A stretch of 64,000 bases of DNA. It comes from Pseudomonas putida. Its GTDB lineage: Bacteria; Pseudomonadota; Gammaproteobacteria; Pseudomonadales; Pseudomonadaceae. Shown piece by piece: positions 9,970 to 17,917 of the stretch. The translations under genes and the position numbers were made by a program. Under the pieces are notes generated by a model that saw only the letters and a list, made by a program, of their open reading frames with translations, was not told the DNA's origin and ran no database searches. The stretch spans positions 124,001-188,000 of the forward strand of contig NZ_JAETZZ010000006.1 of assembly GCF_022627325.1 (NCBI RefSeq), in the 5' to 3' direction. The number at the start of each line of letters is the position of its first letter. Position 1 is the stretch's first letter.

Positions 9970-10890
9970 TCACCCGGCACTGGCCCGCAGCCGTGCCACA
10001 TCCCGGATCGGCGGGGCGCCATACAGCCGGCTGTATTCGCGGCTGAACTGCGAGGGGCTTTCATAGCCCACCCGATAACCTGCCACCGCCGCCTCGAGGC
10101 CGTCGTTGAGCATCAGGCGGCGGGCCTCCTGCAGGCGCAATTGCTTCTGGTATTGCAACGGGCTCATGGAGGTCACGGCCTTGAACCTGTGGTGCAAGGT
10201 TGACGTGCTGAGGTTGACCTCACGCGCCAGGTCCTCGATGCGCAGCGGCTGCTGGAAGTTCTGGTTGAGCCAGGTAATGGCTTGGCACACTCGGTGCGTC
10301 TGGCTGTTGGCCAGGGCTATTTCATACAGGCGGTAGCCCTGAGGGCCGCGCAGCAGTCGGTAAAGGATCTCCCGGCGGATCAGCGGCGCGAGCATGGCGA
10401 TGTCACGCGGCGAGTCCAGCAGGCGAATCAGCCGCAGCAGTGCGTCGAGCAGTTGCGGGTCGGTCCTTTCCACGTACAGGCCGCGGCCTGAGGGCAGGTT
10501 GGGCACCAGCATCGGCCCGCTTTCGGCGATCAACTGGCTGATCTCGGCCGGGTCGAGGTCCAGGCGCAGGCCCAGGCTGGGGTTTTCCGGGCTGGCATCG
10601 AGCTTCGCGCCGCTGAGCGGCAGGGTCACCGACACCACCATGTAATGCAGCGGGTCGTAGGCATACTGCTCGTCGCCCAGAAACAGCGTCTTGCTGCCCT
10701 GCGCAAGGACACACAGGGCCGGCTGGGCCAAGGTCGGCACCGAGCGCACATTCTCGGTGTAGCGCACCAGGTACAGGTCGTCGATGGCCGACGCGGGGCC
10801 GTGGGCCTCGCCGGCATGTCGTCCGATCAGCTCGGCCAGTTCCTGGCGCTGTACTTCCAGAGTCGGATCAATGGACGGGACGGGGGTCAT
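9970..10890 (-). CDS. AraC-family regulator with N-terminal cupin-like (AraC_N) domain
   Basis: A 306-aa transcription regulator. The N-terminal half is the AraC_N/cupin-type sensing domain found in many AraC proteins next to oxidoreductases. The C-terminal half has two HTH motifs (about residues 205-300: LRIEDLAREVNLSTSTLHHRF and the ending VGYESPSQFSREYSRLYGAPP). I chose ATG 10890 because GAGGAAA lies 7 bases upstream; the frame extends to 10998 without a ribosome site. It is divergent from the small monooxygenase gene across a perfect 56-base palindrome. Confidence 0.9.
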   Translation of the reverse strand: MTPVPSIDPTLEVQRQELAELIGRHAGEAHGPASAIDDLYLVRYTENVRSVPTLAQPALCVLAQGSKTLFLGDEQYAYDPLHYMVVSVTLPLSGAKLDASPENPSLGLRLDLDPAEISQLIAESGPMLVPNLPSGRGLYVERTDPQLLDALLRLIRLLDSPRDIAMLAPLIRREILYRLLRGPQGYRLYEIALANSQTHRVCQAITWLNQNFQQPLRIEDLAREVNLSTSTLHHRFKAVTSMSPLQYQKQLRLQEARRLMLNDGLEAAVAGYRVGYESPSQFSREYSRLYGAPPIRDVARLRASAG

Positions 10891-10953
10891 GATGGCTTTC
10901 CTCTGCTGACCGACGCAGCATAGGTTTGGGCAAGGGTGGGCGCTAGTCCAAAG

Positions 10954-11009
10954 CTGCACGTCGATTGCCTGATCCTGCCGCGCGGCAGGATCAGGCAATC
11001 GACGTGCAG
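10954..11009. repeat. Perfect 56-bp palindrome between divergent genes
   Basis: Two 27-base arms (10954-10980 and 10983-11009), exact reverse complements around a CG centre, lie between the AraC regulator and the monooxygenase gene. The inner core is GATCCTGCC-GCGC-GGCAGGATC. No T tract follows on either side and both neighbours read away from it, so it is not a conventional terminator. It could be a regulator site or a small mobile repeat. Confidence 0.9.
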
Positions 11010-11092
11010 TAATGGCCTAACGCGCCGCGCGAGGGCGCCACTAACCTTGGCAGCCTGGTTTTCCCGTCCATCTGCTCCAAGGAGATCGTGCA

Positions 11093-11386
11093 ATGGCCCT
11101 TCTACAACCGGTCACCCATTTGGCTTTCATCCGTGCCAGCAGTGGTCGCTCGGCAGAGCTCGGCGTGCGTTTGCGGGACCTGCTCGAACCCTCGCTGAGC
11201 GCGCCTGGCTGCCTGAGCTTTACCGTACAGCGCTCGCAGGCCGATGCCGATCTGTGGCTGCTCAGCGGGAGCTGGCGTGACCAGCAGGCGATGACAGGTT
11301 ATTTCGAGTCGCCGGCCCTGCAGGTGTTCGGCGAGCTGGTGCAAGCCCAGGTGGTCAGCAGCCTGGATCTGCATACCTTTGGTTGA
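11093..11386 (+). CDS. Small ABM-type (antibiotic biosynthesis monooxygenase) domain protein
   Basis: A 97-aa single-domain protein with the ferredoxin-like dimeric alpha/beta-barrel layout of the ABM family: HLAFIRASSGRSAELGVRLRDLLEPS, then PGCLSFTVQRSQ, then the WRDQQAMTGYFESPALQ helix. Family members oxidise quinol-like compounds or have no known substrate. A strong AAGGAGAT ribosome site precedes the ATG. It is likely under the divergent AraC regulator. Confidence 0.75.
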   Translation: MALLQPVTHLAFIRASSGRSAELGVRLRDLLEPSLSAPGCLSFTVQRSQADADLWLLSGSWRDQQAMTGYFESPALQVFGELVQAQVVSSLDLHTFG

Positions 11387-11443
11387 ATGCCACGCCGCGC
11401 GGGGTAGAATCCCGCCCCTCGATCAACGACGCGGATTGCAACA

Positions 11444-11677
11444 ATGGCACGTAAAGAATTCCCGCATTTCGAAGCGGTTTCGGCGATGGTCCCGGTGGAG
11501 GGCGGCGGTTACCACGCTGCTATCGCGGTCAAGGCCTTGGGCATGGGGGGAGCGCCGCGTTTCCACAAGGTGCTCGATGGCCAGGTGTTCAAGAGCGCCA
11601 TGGCGGCCGACGAGGCCGCCTGCGCTGAGCTTGATCGCCTCAAGGGCGTGGGTGAAGAAGGCCAATTGCTCTGGTGA
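11444..11677 (+). CDS. Conserved hypothetical 77-aa protein
   Basis: A short soluble protein beginning MARKEFPHFEAVSAMVP, with a glycine-rich middle (VEGGGYHAAIAVKALGMGGAP) and a charged helical tail. I do not recognise a domain. Codon use is host-like. It ends one base before the stop of the convergent flavin reductase-like gene, which supports both gene ends. Confidence 0.7.
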   Translation: MARKEFPHFEAVSAMVPVEGGGYHAAIAVKALGMGGAPRFHKVLDGQVFKSAMAADEAACAELDRLKGVGEEGQLLW

Positions 11678-12283
11678 TCACACCTGTGGCCTTCTCATCT
11701 TGAACAGGTTGCCCAGTTCGAAGTAGTCCGCCAGGCCACCGCCTCGCAAGATCGGCTCGGCGGCCGCGGTATCGTAAATACCCTCCTTGAGCAGGTGCTC
11801 AGCGATGTGCACCGCCACCACTTCGCCCAGTATCAGCCAGCTCGGCACCGGCTCCTGGTCGGCCCGCGTGAGCTGGACGATCTGGCTCACCTTGCATTCG
11901 AAGGCCACCGGGGTTTCGCCCACGCGGGGCACCTTCACCAGGCTCGACGGGGTTGCGCTCAACCCGCTCAAGTCGAATTCGTTGACCTCTGCCGGTACGG
12001 CTGCGCAGCTCTGGTTCATGGCTTCGGCCAGCGGGCGGGTGGCCAGGTTCCAGACGAACTCGCCGGTCTGCTCGATATTGTTCAGGCTGTCTTTGCGCCC
12101 GACGCTGCAGAAACCGATGATTGGCGGGATGTAGTTGAAGGCATTGAAGAAACTGTAGGGCGCGAGGTTCAAGCGGCCTTCGCGGTCCTGGGAGGAGATC
12201 CAGCCGATCGGACGTGGGCCGACGATGGCATTGAACGGGTCGTGGGGCAGGCCGTGGCCTTTGGCGGGTTCGTAGTAGTACAT
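11678..12283 (-). CDS. Flavin reductase-like domain protein (DIM6/NTAB type)
   Basis: A 201-aa FMN-binding split-barrel protein of the flavin reductase-like group. GPRPIGWISSQDREGRLNLAPYSFFNAFNYIPPIIGFCS is the family signature (about residues 22-60), and FECKVSQIVQL and ILGEVVAVHI lie further on. Members reduce flavin for partner monooxygenases or are stand-alone FMN proteins. No partner large subunit is adjacent. Confidence 0.85.
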   Translation of the reverse strand: MYYYEPAKGHGLPHDPFNAIVGPRPIGWISSQDREGRLNLAPYSFFNAFNYIPPIIGFCSVGRKDSLNNIEQTGEFVWNLATRPLAEAMNQSCAAVPAEVNEFDLSGLSATPSSLVKVPRVGETPVAFECKVSQIVQLTRADQEPVPSWLILGEVVAVHIAEHLLKEGIYDTAAAEPILRGGGLADYFELGNLFKMRRPQV

Positions 12284-12399
12284 CTGCGGGGCTTGGGGCC
12301 CTACCTCCAGAGGGGACGAGGCGCCTAGTGTGCCAAGCTTGTGCCCGCCTGGAAATGATCAAGCCCGACCGAGGCCGGGCTGGTGGCACGCATCAGGGA

Positions 12400-12765
12400 T
12401 CAGCTGATGCGGTGGGCGTTGGTGCGATCGAAGCCGTCTTCGGCGAAGCGTTGTGCGCCAGTGCGGTCGAAGCCGTCTTCGGCGAAGCGCTGTGCGCCAG
12501 TGCGGTCGAAGCCATCTTCGGCGAAGCGTTGTGCGCCAGTGCGGTCGAAGCCGTCTTCGGCGAAGCGTTGTGCGCCAGTGCGGTCGAAGCCGTCTTCGGC
12601 GAAGCGCTGTGCACCGGTACGGTCGAAACCGTCTTCAGCGTAAGTGGCCGCTTGGCTGTGGGCCGCTGCGAAGCTGTGGCCGTTGGTGCGATCGAATCCA
12701 TCTTCGGCAAAGGCGCCAGTGGCGAAAACCGAGAAGGCCAGGGTAAGGATCAGTTTGTTTTTCAT
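12400..12765 (-). CDS. Small exported protein of tandem 13-residue AEDGFDRTGAQRF repeats
   Basis: A 121-aa protein with a clear signal peptide (MKNKLILTLAFS..., cleavage after AFA about residue 20). The mature part has seven AEDGFDRT motifs: a first variant followed by a 15-residue spacer, five identical AEDGFDRTGAQRF units, and a last variant ending NAHRIS. The DNA period is 39 bases and nearly exact, so copy number probably varies between strains. Each unit carries the acidic patch EDGFD and a basic residue pair. Function unknown. It stands alone between the flavin reductase-like gene and kgtP. Confidence 0.8.
   Translation of the reverse strand: MKNKLILTLAFSVFATGAFAEDGFDRTNGHSFAAAHSQAATYAEDGFDRTGAQRFAEDGFDRTGAQRFAEDGFDRTGAQRFAEDGFDRTGAQRFAEDGFDRTGAQRFAEDGFDRTNAHRIS
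12413..12650. repeat. 39-bp coding tandem repeat array
   Basis: Near-identical 39-base units (core GTGCGGTCGAAGCC on the plus strand) encode the 13-residue protein repeat. Third-position differences between units are few, which indicates recent duplication or gene conversion. Period and frame match the protein, so this is not CRISPR. Confidence 0.85.
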
Positions 12766-13099
12766 GGTCGTTGCTCCGTTGGGTTCGAAAGGTGTTTCGT
12801 TTCTATGGGTTCAATGCTACGCCGATTAATTTGATTGAAAAGCGCAAAAATCCGCGCTAACAGATCGAATTAGTAGATGTTTTTGGGCCCGCCAATGGCG
12901 AACATCGCACTTGGTGAAGCCACCGGAACGCCGGTGAGGCAGTTCGCGTGCAAAGGGCTTGTCAGCGTATGCAGGATGGCGCAGCGGAATTAATGCGGAG
13001 TTAAGGCGGGTATTGGGTTGGCTGAAGGGCAGGTGTCACGGGCGGCAGAACACTCGAACCCTGCACTCTGCGGCATCACAAATGCGTTTTTGCACAATG
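12766..13099. other. Intergenic gap upstream of the repeat-protein gene
   Basis: No gene was found in this stretch. The part next to 12765 is AT-rich (about 12800-12880, including TTAATTTGATTGAAAAGCGC) and probably holds the promoter of the minus-strand repeat protein. The rest shows no clear structure until the kgtP terminator. Confidence 0.5.
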
Positions 13100-13136
13100 A
13101 AAAAAGGGGCGCCCAGTTACTTGGGCGCCCCTTTTC
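13100..13136 (-). terminator. Rho-independent terminator after the kgtP-like gene
   Basis: A 10-bp perfect stem, GGGGCGCCCA / TGGGCGCCCC, with a 6-base loop is flanked by an A run on the left and a T run on the right, so it can work on both strands. It lies 18 bases after the stop of the minus-strand transporter. Confidence 0.9.
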
Positions 13137-13153
13137 AAACCGCAGGATCACGG

Positions 13154-14473
13154 TCAGTCAGTCGTAATCCGCGAATGCTGCTTGGTGTCCTTCATGGTTG
13201 CGTACACCAACAACGAACAAGCGATGCACGCTGTGACGTACCAGTAGAAACCGCTCTCCATCCCGGCGCTCTTGAACCACAGGGCTACGTATTCTGCGGT
13301 GCCGCCGAAGATCGAGACGGTCAGGGCGTAAGGCAGACCGACGCCCAGCGCGCGAATCTCGGTCGGGAACAGTTCCGCCTTGACCACGGCGTTGATCGAG
13401 GTGTAACCGCTGACGATGATCAACGCGGCCATGATCAGGAAGAACGCACCCCACCAGGTCTGGATGGTGTGCAGGGTGCTGAGGATCGGCACGGTGAACA
13501 GGGTGCCCAGCACGCCAAAGGCAATCAGGATCGGGCGACGGCCGATCTTGTCGGACAGGCCGCCAATGATTGGCTGGAGGCACATGAACAGGAACAGCGT
13601 GGCCGCCGAGATGGTGGTCGAATCACTGATGCTCATGCCGACGGTGTTGACCAGGTACTTCTGCATGTAGGTGGTGTAGGTATAGAAGGCCAAGGTGCCG
13701 CCCATGGTCAGGCCGACCACGGTCATCAGTTCCTTGGGGTGGCGCATCAGGGTGCGCATCAGGCTTTCCTTGGCCTTTTCCTTCTTGGTGAACGAGGCGG
13801 TTTCTTCCATGCCACGGCGCAGATACAGCGCGACCACCGCGCACAGTGCGCCAATCACGAACGGCACGCGCCAGCCCCAGGCATACAGTTGCTCGGTGGT
13901 CAGCGTCTGCTGCAGAACGATCAGTACCGCCAGGGCGATGAGCTGGCCGGAGATCAGGGTGACGTACTGGAAGCTGGAGAAGAAACCACGGCGGTCCTTG
14001 CTGGCCATTTCGCTGAGGTAGGTAGCTGAGGTGCCGTATTCACCACCTACCGACAGGCCCTGCAGCAGGCGGGCGATGACCAGCAGGACGGGGGCGGCGA
14101 CGCCGATGGTTTCGTAACCCGGCGTCAGGGCTATAACCAGGGAGCCGGCGCACATCAGCAGCACAGACGCCATCAACGCAGCCTTGCGCCCCTTGCGGTC
14201 GGCGTAAAGGCCCATCAGCCAGCCACCGATCGGGCGCATGAGGAAGCCCACGGCGAAGATCGCGGCAGTGTTGAGCAGTTGTGCGGTGGAGTCGCCGGCC
14301 GGGAAGAAGGCCTTGGCGAAATACAGCGAGAATGCTGCGTAGACGTACCAGTCGTACCATTCGACCATGTTGCCGATGGAGCCGCTGAAGATCGACTTGA
14401 GGCGGCTGGCGGTGGTTCTTTCTGCGGCGGGCGCGACAGCTGCCCCGGTTGGCAGGGAGGTGGCGTTATCCAT
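13154..14473 (-). CDS. kgtP: MFS dicarboxylate/alpha-ketoglutarate:H+ symporter, KgtP-like
   Basis: A 439-aa 12-helix MFS permease of the metabolite:H+ symporter group. The signatures are NMVEWYDWYVYAAFSLYFAKAFFPAG at the N-terminus, LYADRKGRKAALM (motif A) and RLLQGLSVGGEYGTSATYLSE (helix 5). This is the KgtP/PcaT branch, which imports alpha-ketoglutarate and similar acids. I chose ATG 14473 (MDNATSLPTG) with AGAAGG upstream; the open frame to 14569 crosses the promoter. The adjacent dctB/dctD-like pair and a sigma-54 promoter with matching upstream sites indicate substrate-induced expression. Confidence 0.9.
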   Translation of the reverse strand: MDNATSLPTGAAVAPAAERTTASRLKSIFSGSIGNMVEWYDWYVYAAFSLYFAKAFFPAGDSTAQLLNTAAIFAVGFLMRPIGGWLMGLYADRKGRKAALMASVLLMCAGSLVIALTPGYETIGVAAPVLLVIARLLQGLSVGGEYGTSATYLSEMASKDRRGFFSSFQYVTLISGQLIALAVLIVLQQTLTTEQLYAWGWRVPFVIGALCAVVALYLRRGMEETASFTKKEKAKESLMRTLMRHPKELMTVVGLTMGGTLAFYTYTTYMQKYLVNTVGMSISDSTTISAATLFLFMCLQPIIGGLSDKIGRRPILIAFGVLGTLFTVPILSTLHTIQTWWGAFFLIMAALIIVSGYTSINAVVKAELFPTEIRALGVGLPYALTVSIFGGTAEYVALWFKSAGMESGFYWYVTACIACSLLVYATMKDTKQHSRITTD

Positions 14474-14488
14474 CAGGGATACCTTCTC

Positions 14489-14498
14489 GTTGTTTTTG
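14489..14498 (-). promoter_or_regulatory. Candidate Crc/Hfq A-rich motif in the kgtP leader
   Basis: On the minus strand the leader reads CAAAAACAAC just upstream of the AGAAGG ribosome site. It fits the AAnAAnAA motif that Hfq-Crc uses in P. putida for catabolite repression of translation. Binding is inferred. Confidence 0.5.
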
Positions 14499-14532
14499 TG
14501 GAGCGCGCCGAAGCGCAGCTTGCCAGCAAGAT

Positions 14533-14548
14533 TGCAGAAGGTGTGCCA
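14533..14548 (-). promoter_or_regulatory. Sigma-54 promoter of the kgtP-like gene
   Basis: On the minus strand TGGCACACCTTCTGCA has GG and GC elements exactly 10 bases apart, as needed for sigma-54 (-24/-12). It lies about 60 bases upstream of the kgtP ATG. An adjacent DctD-type sigma-54 activator makes the call consistent. Confidence 0.85.
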
Positions 14549-14703
14549 AACGGGTGCGTGGTGATTCATTTGAGGGCGCGTCGCGCCGTTGGTGGGCGTG
14601 CCGGGGCCACGGGAGGCGCGCTGCTGCTGGCCCGTCGCGGTTGCATCGGCGCGAGCTCGCAGGTGAGGAACTGCAGGGCAGGCCTATGAAAATACGTAGC
14701 AGT

Positions 14704-14754
14704 AAGCGGATTTTTGCTTATTGAGGTAAGCCTATAGGCGGATTTCCGCTCATT
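14704..14754. promoter_or_regulatory. Tandem DctD-type upstream activating sites
   Basis: Two related 19-base sites occur 32 bases (about three helical turns) apart: AAGCGGATTTTTGCTTATT (14704-14722) and AGGCGGATTTCCGCTCATT (14736-14754). The second contains GCGGATTTCCGC, the complement of the GCGGAAATCCGC core known from rhizobial DctD sites upstream of dctA. They sit about 160 bases upstream of the sigma-54 promoter, and site 2 overlaps the stop codon of the dctD-like gene. Confidence 0.75.
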
Positions 14755-16084
14755 CCCTTGCGATGAAATCCTCGCGTACCAGCCCATGGCGCTGCATTTT
14801 TTCGTTGAGGGTGCGCCTGGGCAGTTGCAGGTCGTGCATCACCCCTTTGATTTCGCCCTTGTGCAAGCGCAGTGCCGCGCGCAGGCATTGCGCCTCGAAC
14901 GCTTCCATCTGCGCTGCCAGGGAATGGCCTGCAGGCAAGCTGTCCAGGCTCGGCGAACCCAACCCCAGGGCGTGGCGTTCGGCGGCATTGGCCAGTTCCC
15001 GCACGTTGCCCGGCCAGTCATGGGACAGCAGCTGCGCCAGTTGCGTCCCCGACAGCGGCGGGGCTGAGCGGCCGAGTTTCTGCGCGGCGGCATGGGCGAA
15101 ATGTTCGAACAACAGCGGGATGTCCTCGCGCCGCTCGCGCAACGGCGCCAGGCGCAGCTCGGCGACATTCAGGCGGTAGGCCAGGTCTTCGCGAAAACGC
15201 CCGGCCCGCGCTTCTTCAAGCAGGTCAGGCTTGGTTGCGGCGATGATTCGCAGGTCCACACTGATGCTCTGATTGGCCCCCAGCCTTTCCAGCTTCTGCT
15301 CCTGGATCACCCGCAGCAGTTTGGCTTGCTGGGCCAGTGGCATGCTTTCTATTTCATCGAGAAATACCGTGCCGCCGTTGGCATATTCGAGCTTGCCGAT
15401 GCGCTTGCCCTGGGCGCCGGTAAAGGCACCGCTTTCGTGGCCGAACAGCTCGGCTTCGAACAGCGACTCAGGAATGGCTGCGCAGTTGAGTGCCACGAAG
15501 GGTTTGCCAGCACGCGGGCCGAAGTCGTGCAGGCAGCGCGCCACACGCTCCTTGCCACTGCCGGTTTCGCCGCGGATGAGCACATTGACCGGCAGGCTGG
15601 CCAGGTCCAGCACCTGCCGACGCAATTGTTGCAGGCCTTGGGACATACCCAGAAGCGTGGATTCCAGGCGCGACTTGAGGTCTGCCTGCTCATGCAGGCG
15701 GCGGTTCTCCAGCACCAGTTGGCGCTTCTCCAGCGCGCGGCGCAGGCTACCGAGCAGGTGCTGTGGGGTGAAAGGTTTTTCCAGGAAGTCATAGGCACCG
15801 TTGCGCATGGCTTCCACCGCCATCGGCACATCGCCATGCCCGGTCAGCAGGATGATCGGCAGGTCCGGGTCATCGGCCTGCACGCGCTCGAGCAGCTGCA
15901 AGCCACCCATGCCCGGCATGCGCACGTCACTGATCACGACCCCTGGAAAATGACGGGGCAACTGAGCCAGGCAGTCCTCGGCGCGGGCGAACAATTGCAC
16001 GTTGAAACCTGACAGGTTCAACCATTGCTCGACGGCGCTTCGAATGCTGGCTTCATCATCGACGACGATCACTGAATTCAACAT
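14750..16084 (-). CDS. dctD: Sigma-54-dependent response regulator, DctD/MifR-like
   Basis: A 444-aa NtrC-class activator. It has a receiver domain with phospho-acceptor Asp53 (VVISDVRMPGMG), a central AAA+ domain with Walker A GETGSGKE and the sigma-54-contacting loop ESGAFTGA, and a C-terminal Fis-type HTH (PRRTLNEKMQRHGL). It overlaps the sensor kinase gene by 7 bases, so the pair is translationally coupled. The likely target is the kgtP-like gene just downstream. DctD or MifR would both be fair names. Confidence 0.88.
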   Translation of the reverse strand: MLNSVIVVDDEASIRSAVEQWLNLSGFNVQLFARAEDCLAQLPRHFPGVVISDVRMPGMGGLQLLERVQADDPDLPIILLTGHGDVPMAVEAMRNGAYDFLEKPFTPQHLLGSLRRALEKRQLVLENRRLHEQADLKSRLESTLLGMSQGLQQLRRQVLDLASLPVNVLIRGETGSGKERVARCLHDFGPRAGKPFVALNCAAIPESLFEAELFGHESGAFTGAQGKRIGKLEYANGGTVFLDEIESMPLAQQAKLLRVIQEQKLERLGANQSISVDLRIIAATKPDLLEEARAGRFREDLAYRLNVAELRLAPLRERREDIPLLFEHFAHAAAQKLGRSAPPLSGTQLAQLLSHDWPGNVRELANAAERHALGLGSPSLDSLPAGHSLAAQMEAFEAQCLRAALRLHKGEIKGVMHDLQLPRRTLNEKMQRHGLVREDFIARE

Positions 16085-17835
16085 ACAGGCTCCAGGTCGC
16101 GGGGCAGAGTTAGGCTCAGGCGCGCACCGCCTGGCAGGTTTTCGGCCTGCAGCTGGCCGCCGGCCTCATGGATGATGCCATAGGAAATCGCCAGGCCCAG
16201 GCCGAGCCCCTCACCCACGGGTTTGGTGGTGAAGAAGGGGTCGAACACTTTGGCCAGGTCGGGCTCGGCAATCCCGCCGCCAGAGTCGAGCACGCTCAGG
16301 CGCCATTGATCGTGCTCGGGCTCGATGCGGATTTCCAGGCGTTTGTAACGTTTGTCGGCCATGGCGTCGAGGGCGTTGCGCAGCAGGTTTATCAGCACCT
16401 GCTCCAGGCGGATCGCATCACCGCGCACCCATGCCGGGCGGGCCAGGTAGAGCGCCACTTCGACCTCGTCGTTACGGATGCGTGTGTCCAGCAGGTGCAA
16501 GGCCTGATCGACGACGGTCGCCAGGTCCAGCCGCTCGCGCAGACCGACCGGGCTGTTACGGGCGAAGGTTTTCAGGTGGCTGGTCAGCGCGGCCATGCGC
16601 GTGAGCATCTGCTCCAGCGGCTCCAGCGCCTGGCGTGCCTCTTCGTAACGGCCGTGATCAAGCAGCAGGCGCAGGGTCTCCAGTTGCATGCGCTGGGTTG
16701 TCAGTGGCTGGTTGATCTCGTGGGCCATGGCGGCTGACATCTGCCCCAGTGCGGCCAGCTTGGCCGACTGCACCAGGCCCTCCTGGGCGGTACGCAGCTC
16801 GCGGGTGCGCTCTTCCACCTGGCGCTTGAGCTCTTCGCGGCTGCGCCGGCGCAAGCGGGCCAGGCGCAGCCGCTGGCTGACCAACAGTGCGGCGAACACC
16901 AGGCTCAGCCACGCGGCGGCTGCGCCCAGGGCTGCGTTACGGCCATCAGCGGCCAGTTGTGGTTTGCGCAACAGGTGCAAGGTCCAGTCTTCACTTTCCA
17001 GCGGCAGGCTTTCCCACAGGTACTCGGCCGGCCCATCAGGCCCCTGCACGCGGCTGAGGGTGCTGTTGCTGGCGAAGCGGGTCAGCACCTGATGCTGCAG
17101 CGCTACCAGCGGCTGCTTGTCGTACTGGCGGGTCTCGGCCAGTTCTGCCCGATCGGGGCCGCTGAGCGGTTGCAGTTCGCGGTAGCGCCAGCCGTCCTGG
17201 TTGGCGATGAAGGTGATACCGCGGGCGTCGCTGACCAGTAGGATGTCGTTGCCCTGGCGCCACTCGCGTTCAAGTTCGGGAAACTCCAGCTTGACCACCA
17301 TGGCCCCGAGAAAGCGCCCTTGTTCATCGGTGACTGCACTGGACAGGAAATACCCCGGCACGCCGCTGGTCACGCCCACGGCATAGAAACGGCCGCTGCC
17401 CTGGCTGCGGGTTTGCTTGAAATACGGGCGAAAGCCGTAGTTGGAGCCTACGTAGGTGGTGGGCAGCCGCCAGTTGCTGGCCGCGACGGCCAGCCCGGTG
17501 CTGTCGAGCAGCTCCAGGGTGGAGGAATTGGCGGCACCATTGATGCGTTCGAGCTTGCGGTTGAGTGCGTTCTGCACCGGCTCGCTGATCGGGCCGCGCA
17601 GTGCCTGGATCAGTTCAGGGTCCAGCGCCAGCACCGCAGGCAGGGCGCGATAGCGTTCGATCAAGGTATGCAGCGAGGTGGCGTACAGCCCCAACTGTTG
17701 GCTGGCGCGGCGGGCATCCTCCTCCATGGCTTGGCGCTTGGCCTGTTGCATGGCCCAGCCGGCACTGAGCGCAGTGCCGGCCAGGATCAGCAGGGTGATC
17801 AGCCCCAAACGCAGGGCGCGAAAGGAAAATGGCAT
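16078..17835 (-). CDS. dctB: Sensor histidine kinase, DctB/MifS-like
   Basis: A 585-aa membrane kinase. One N-terminal membrane helix (about residues 9-29) and a second one (about 305-325) enclose a periplasmic double-PAS/dCache domain of the DctB type (SNWRLPTTYVGSNYGFRPYFKQ and SSAVTDEQGRFLGAMVVK). A coiled coil leads into the HisKA domain with AHEINQPL and the ATPase domain with DSGGGI and GLGLAIS. It senses C4/C5 dicarboxylates by family inference and pairs with the overlapping response regulator. Confidence 0.88.
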   Translation of the reverse strand: MPFSFRALRLGLITLLILAGTALSAGWAMQQAKRQAMEEDARRASQQLGLYATSLHTLIERYRALPAVLALDPELIQALRGPISEPVQNALNRKLERINGAANSSTLELLDSTGLAVAASNWRLPTTYVGSNYGFRPYFKQTRSQGSGRFYAVGVTSGVPGYFLSSAVTDEQGRFLGAMVVKLEFPELEREWRQGNDILLVSDARGITFIANQDGWRYRELQPLSGPDRAELAETRQYDKQPLVALQHQVLTRFASNSTLSRVQGPDGPAEYLWESLPLESEDWTLHLLRKPQLAADGRNAALGAAAAWLSLVFAALLVSQRLRLARLRRRSREELKRQVEERTRELRTAQEGLVQSAKLAALGQMSAAMAHEINQPLTTQRMQLETLRLLLDHGRYEEARQALEPLEQMLTRMAALTSHLKTFARNSPVGLRERLDLATVVDQALHLLDTRIRNDEVEVALYLARPAWVRGDAIRLEQVLINLLRNALDAMADKRYKRLEIRIEPEHDQWRLSVLDSGGGIAEPDLAKVFDPFFTTKPVGEGLGLGLAISYGIIHEAGGQLQAENLPGGARLSLTLPRDLEPVC

Positions 17836-17917
17836 GGGGCAGGTCCGGATGATGGGGTTGTCCGTACCGTCCTGTCGCCGTCAAGCCAGCGAGAGGACGG
17901 TAAGGCTTGCAGGTCCG

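Noticed and set aside
12413..12650. Possible CRISPR array (regular 39-base repeats)
   Set aside because: No unique spacers: the units are directly adjacent, in frame, and encode a 13-residue protein repeat behind a signal peptide.
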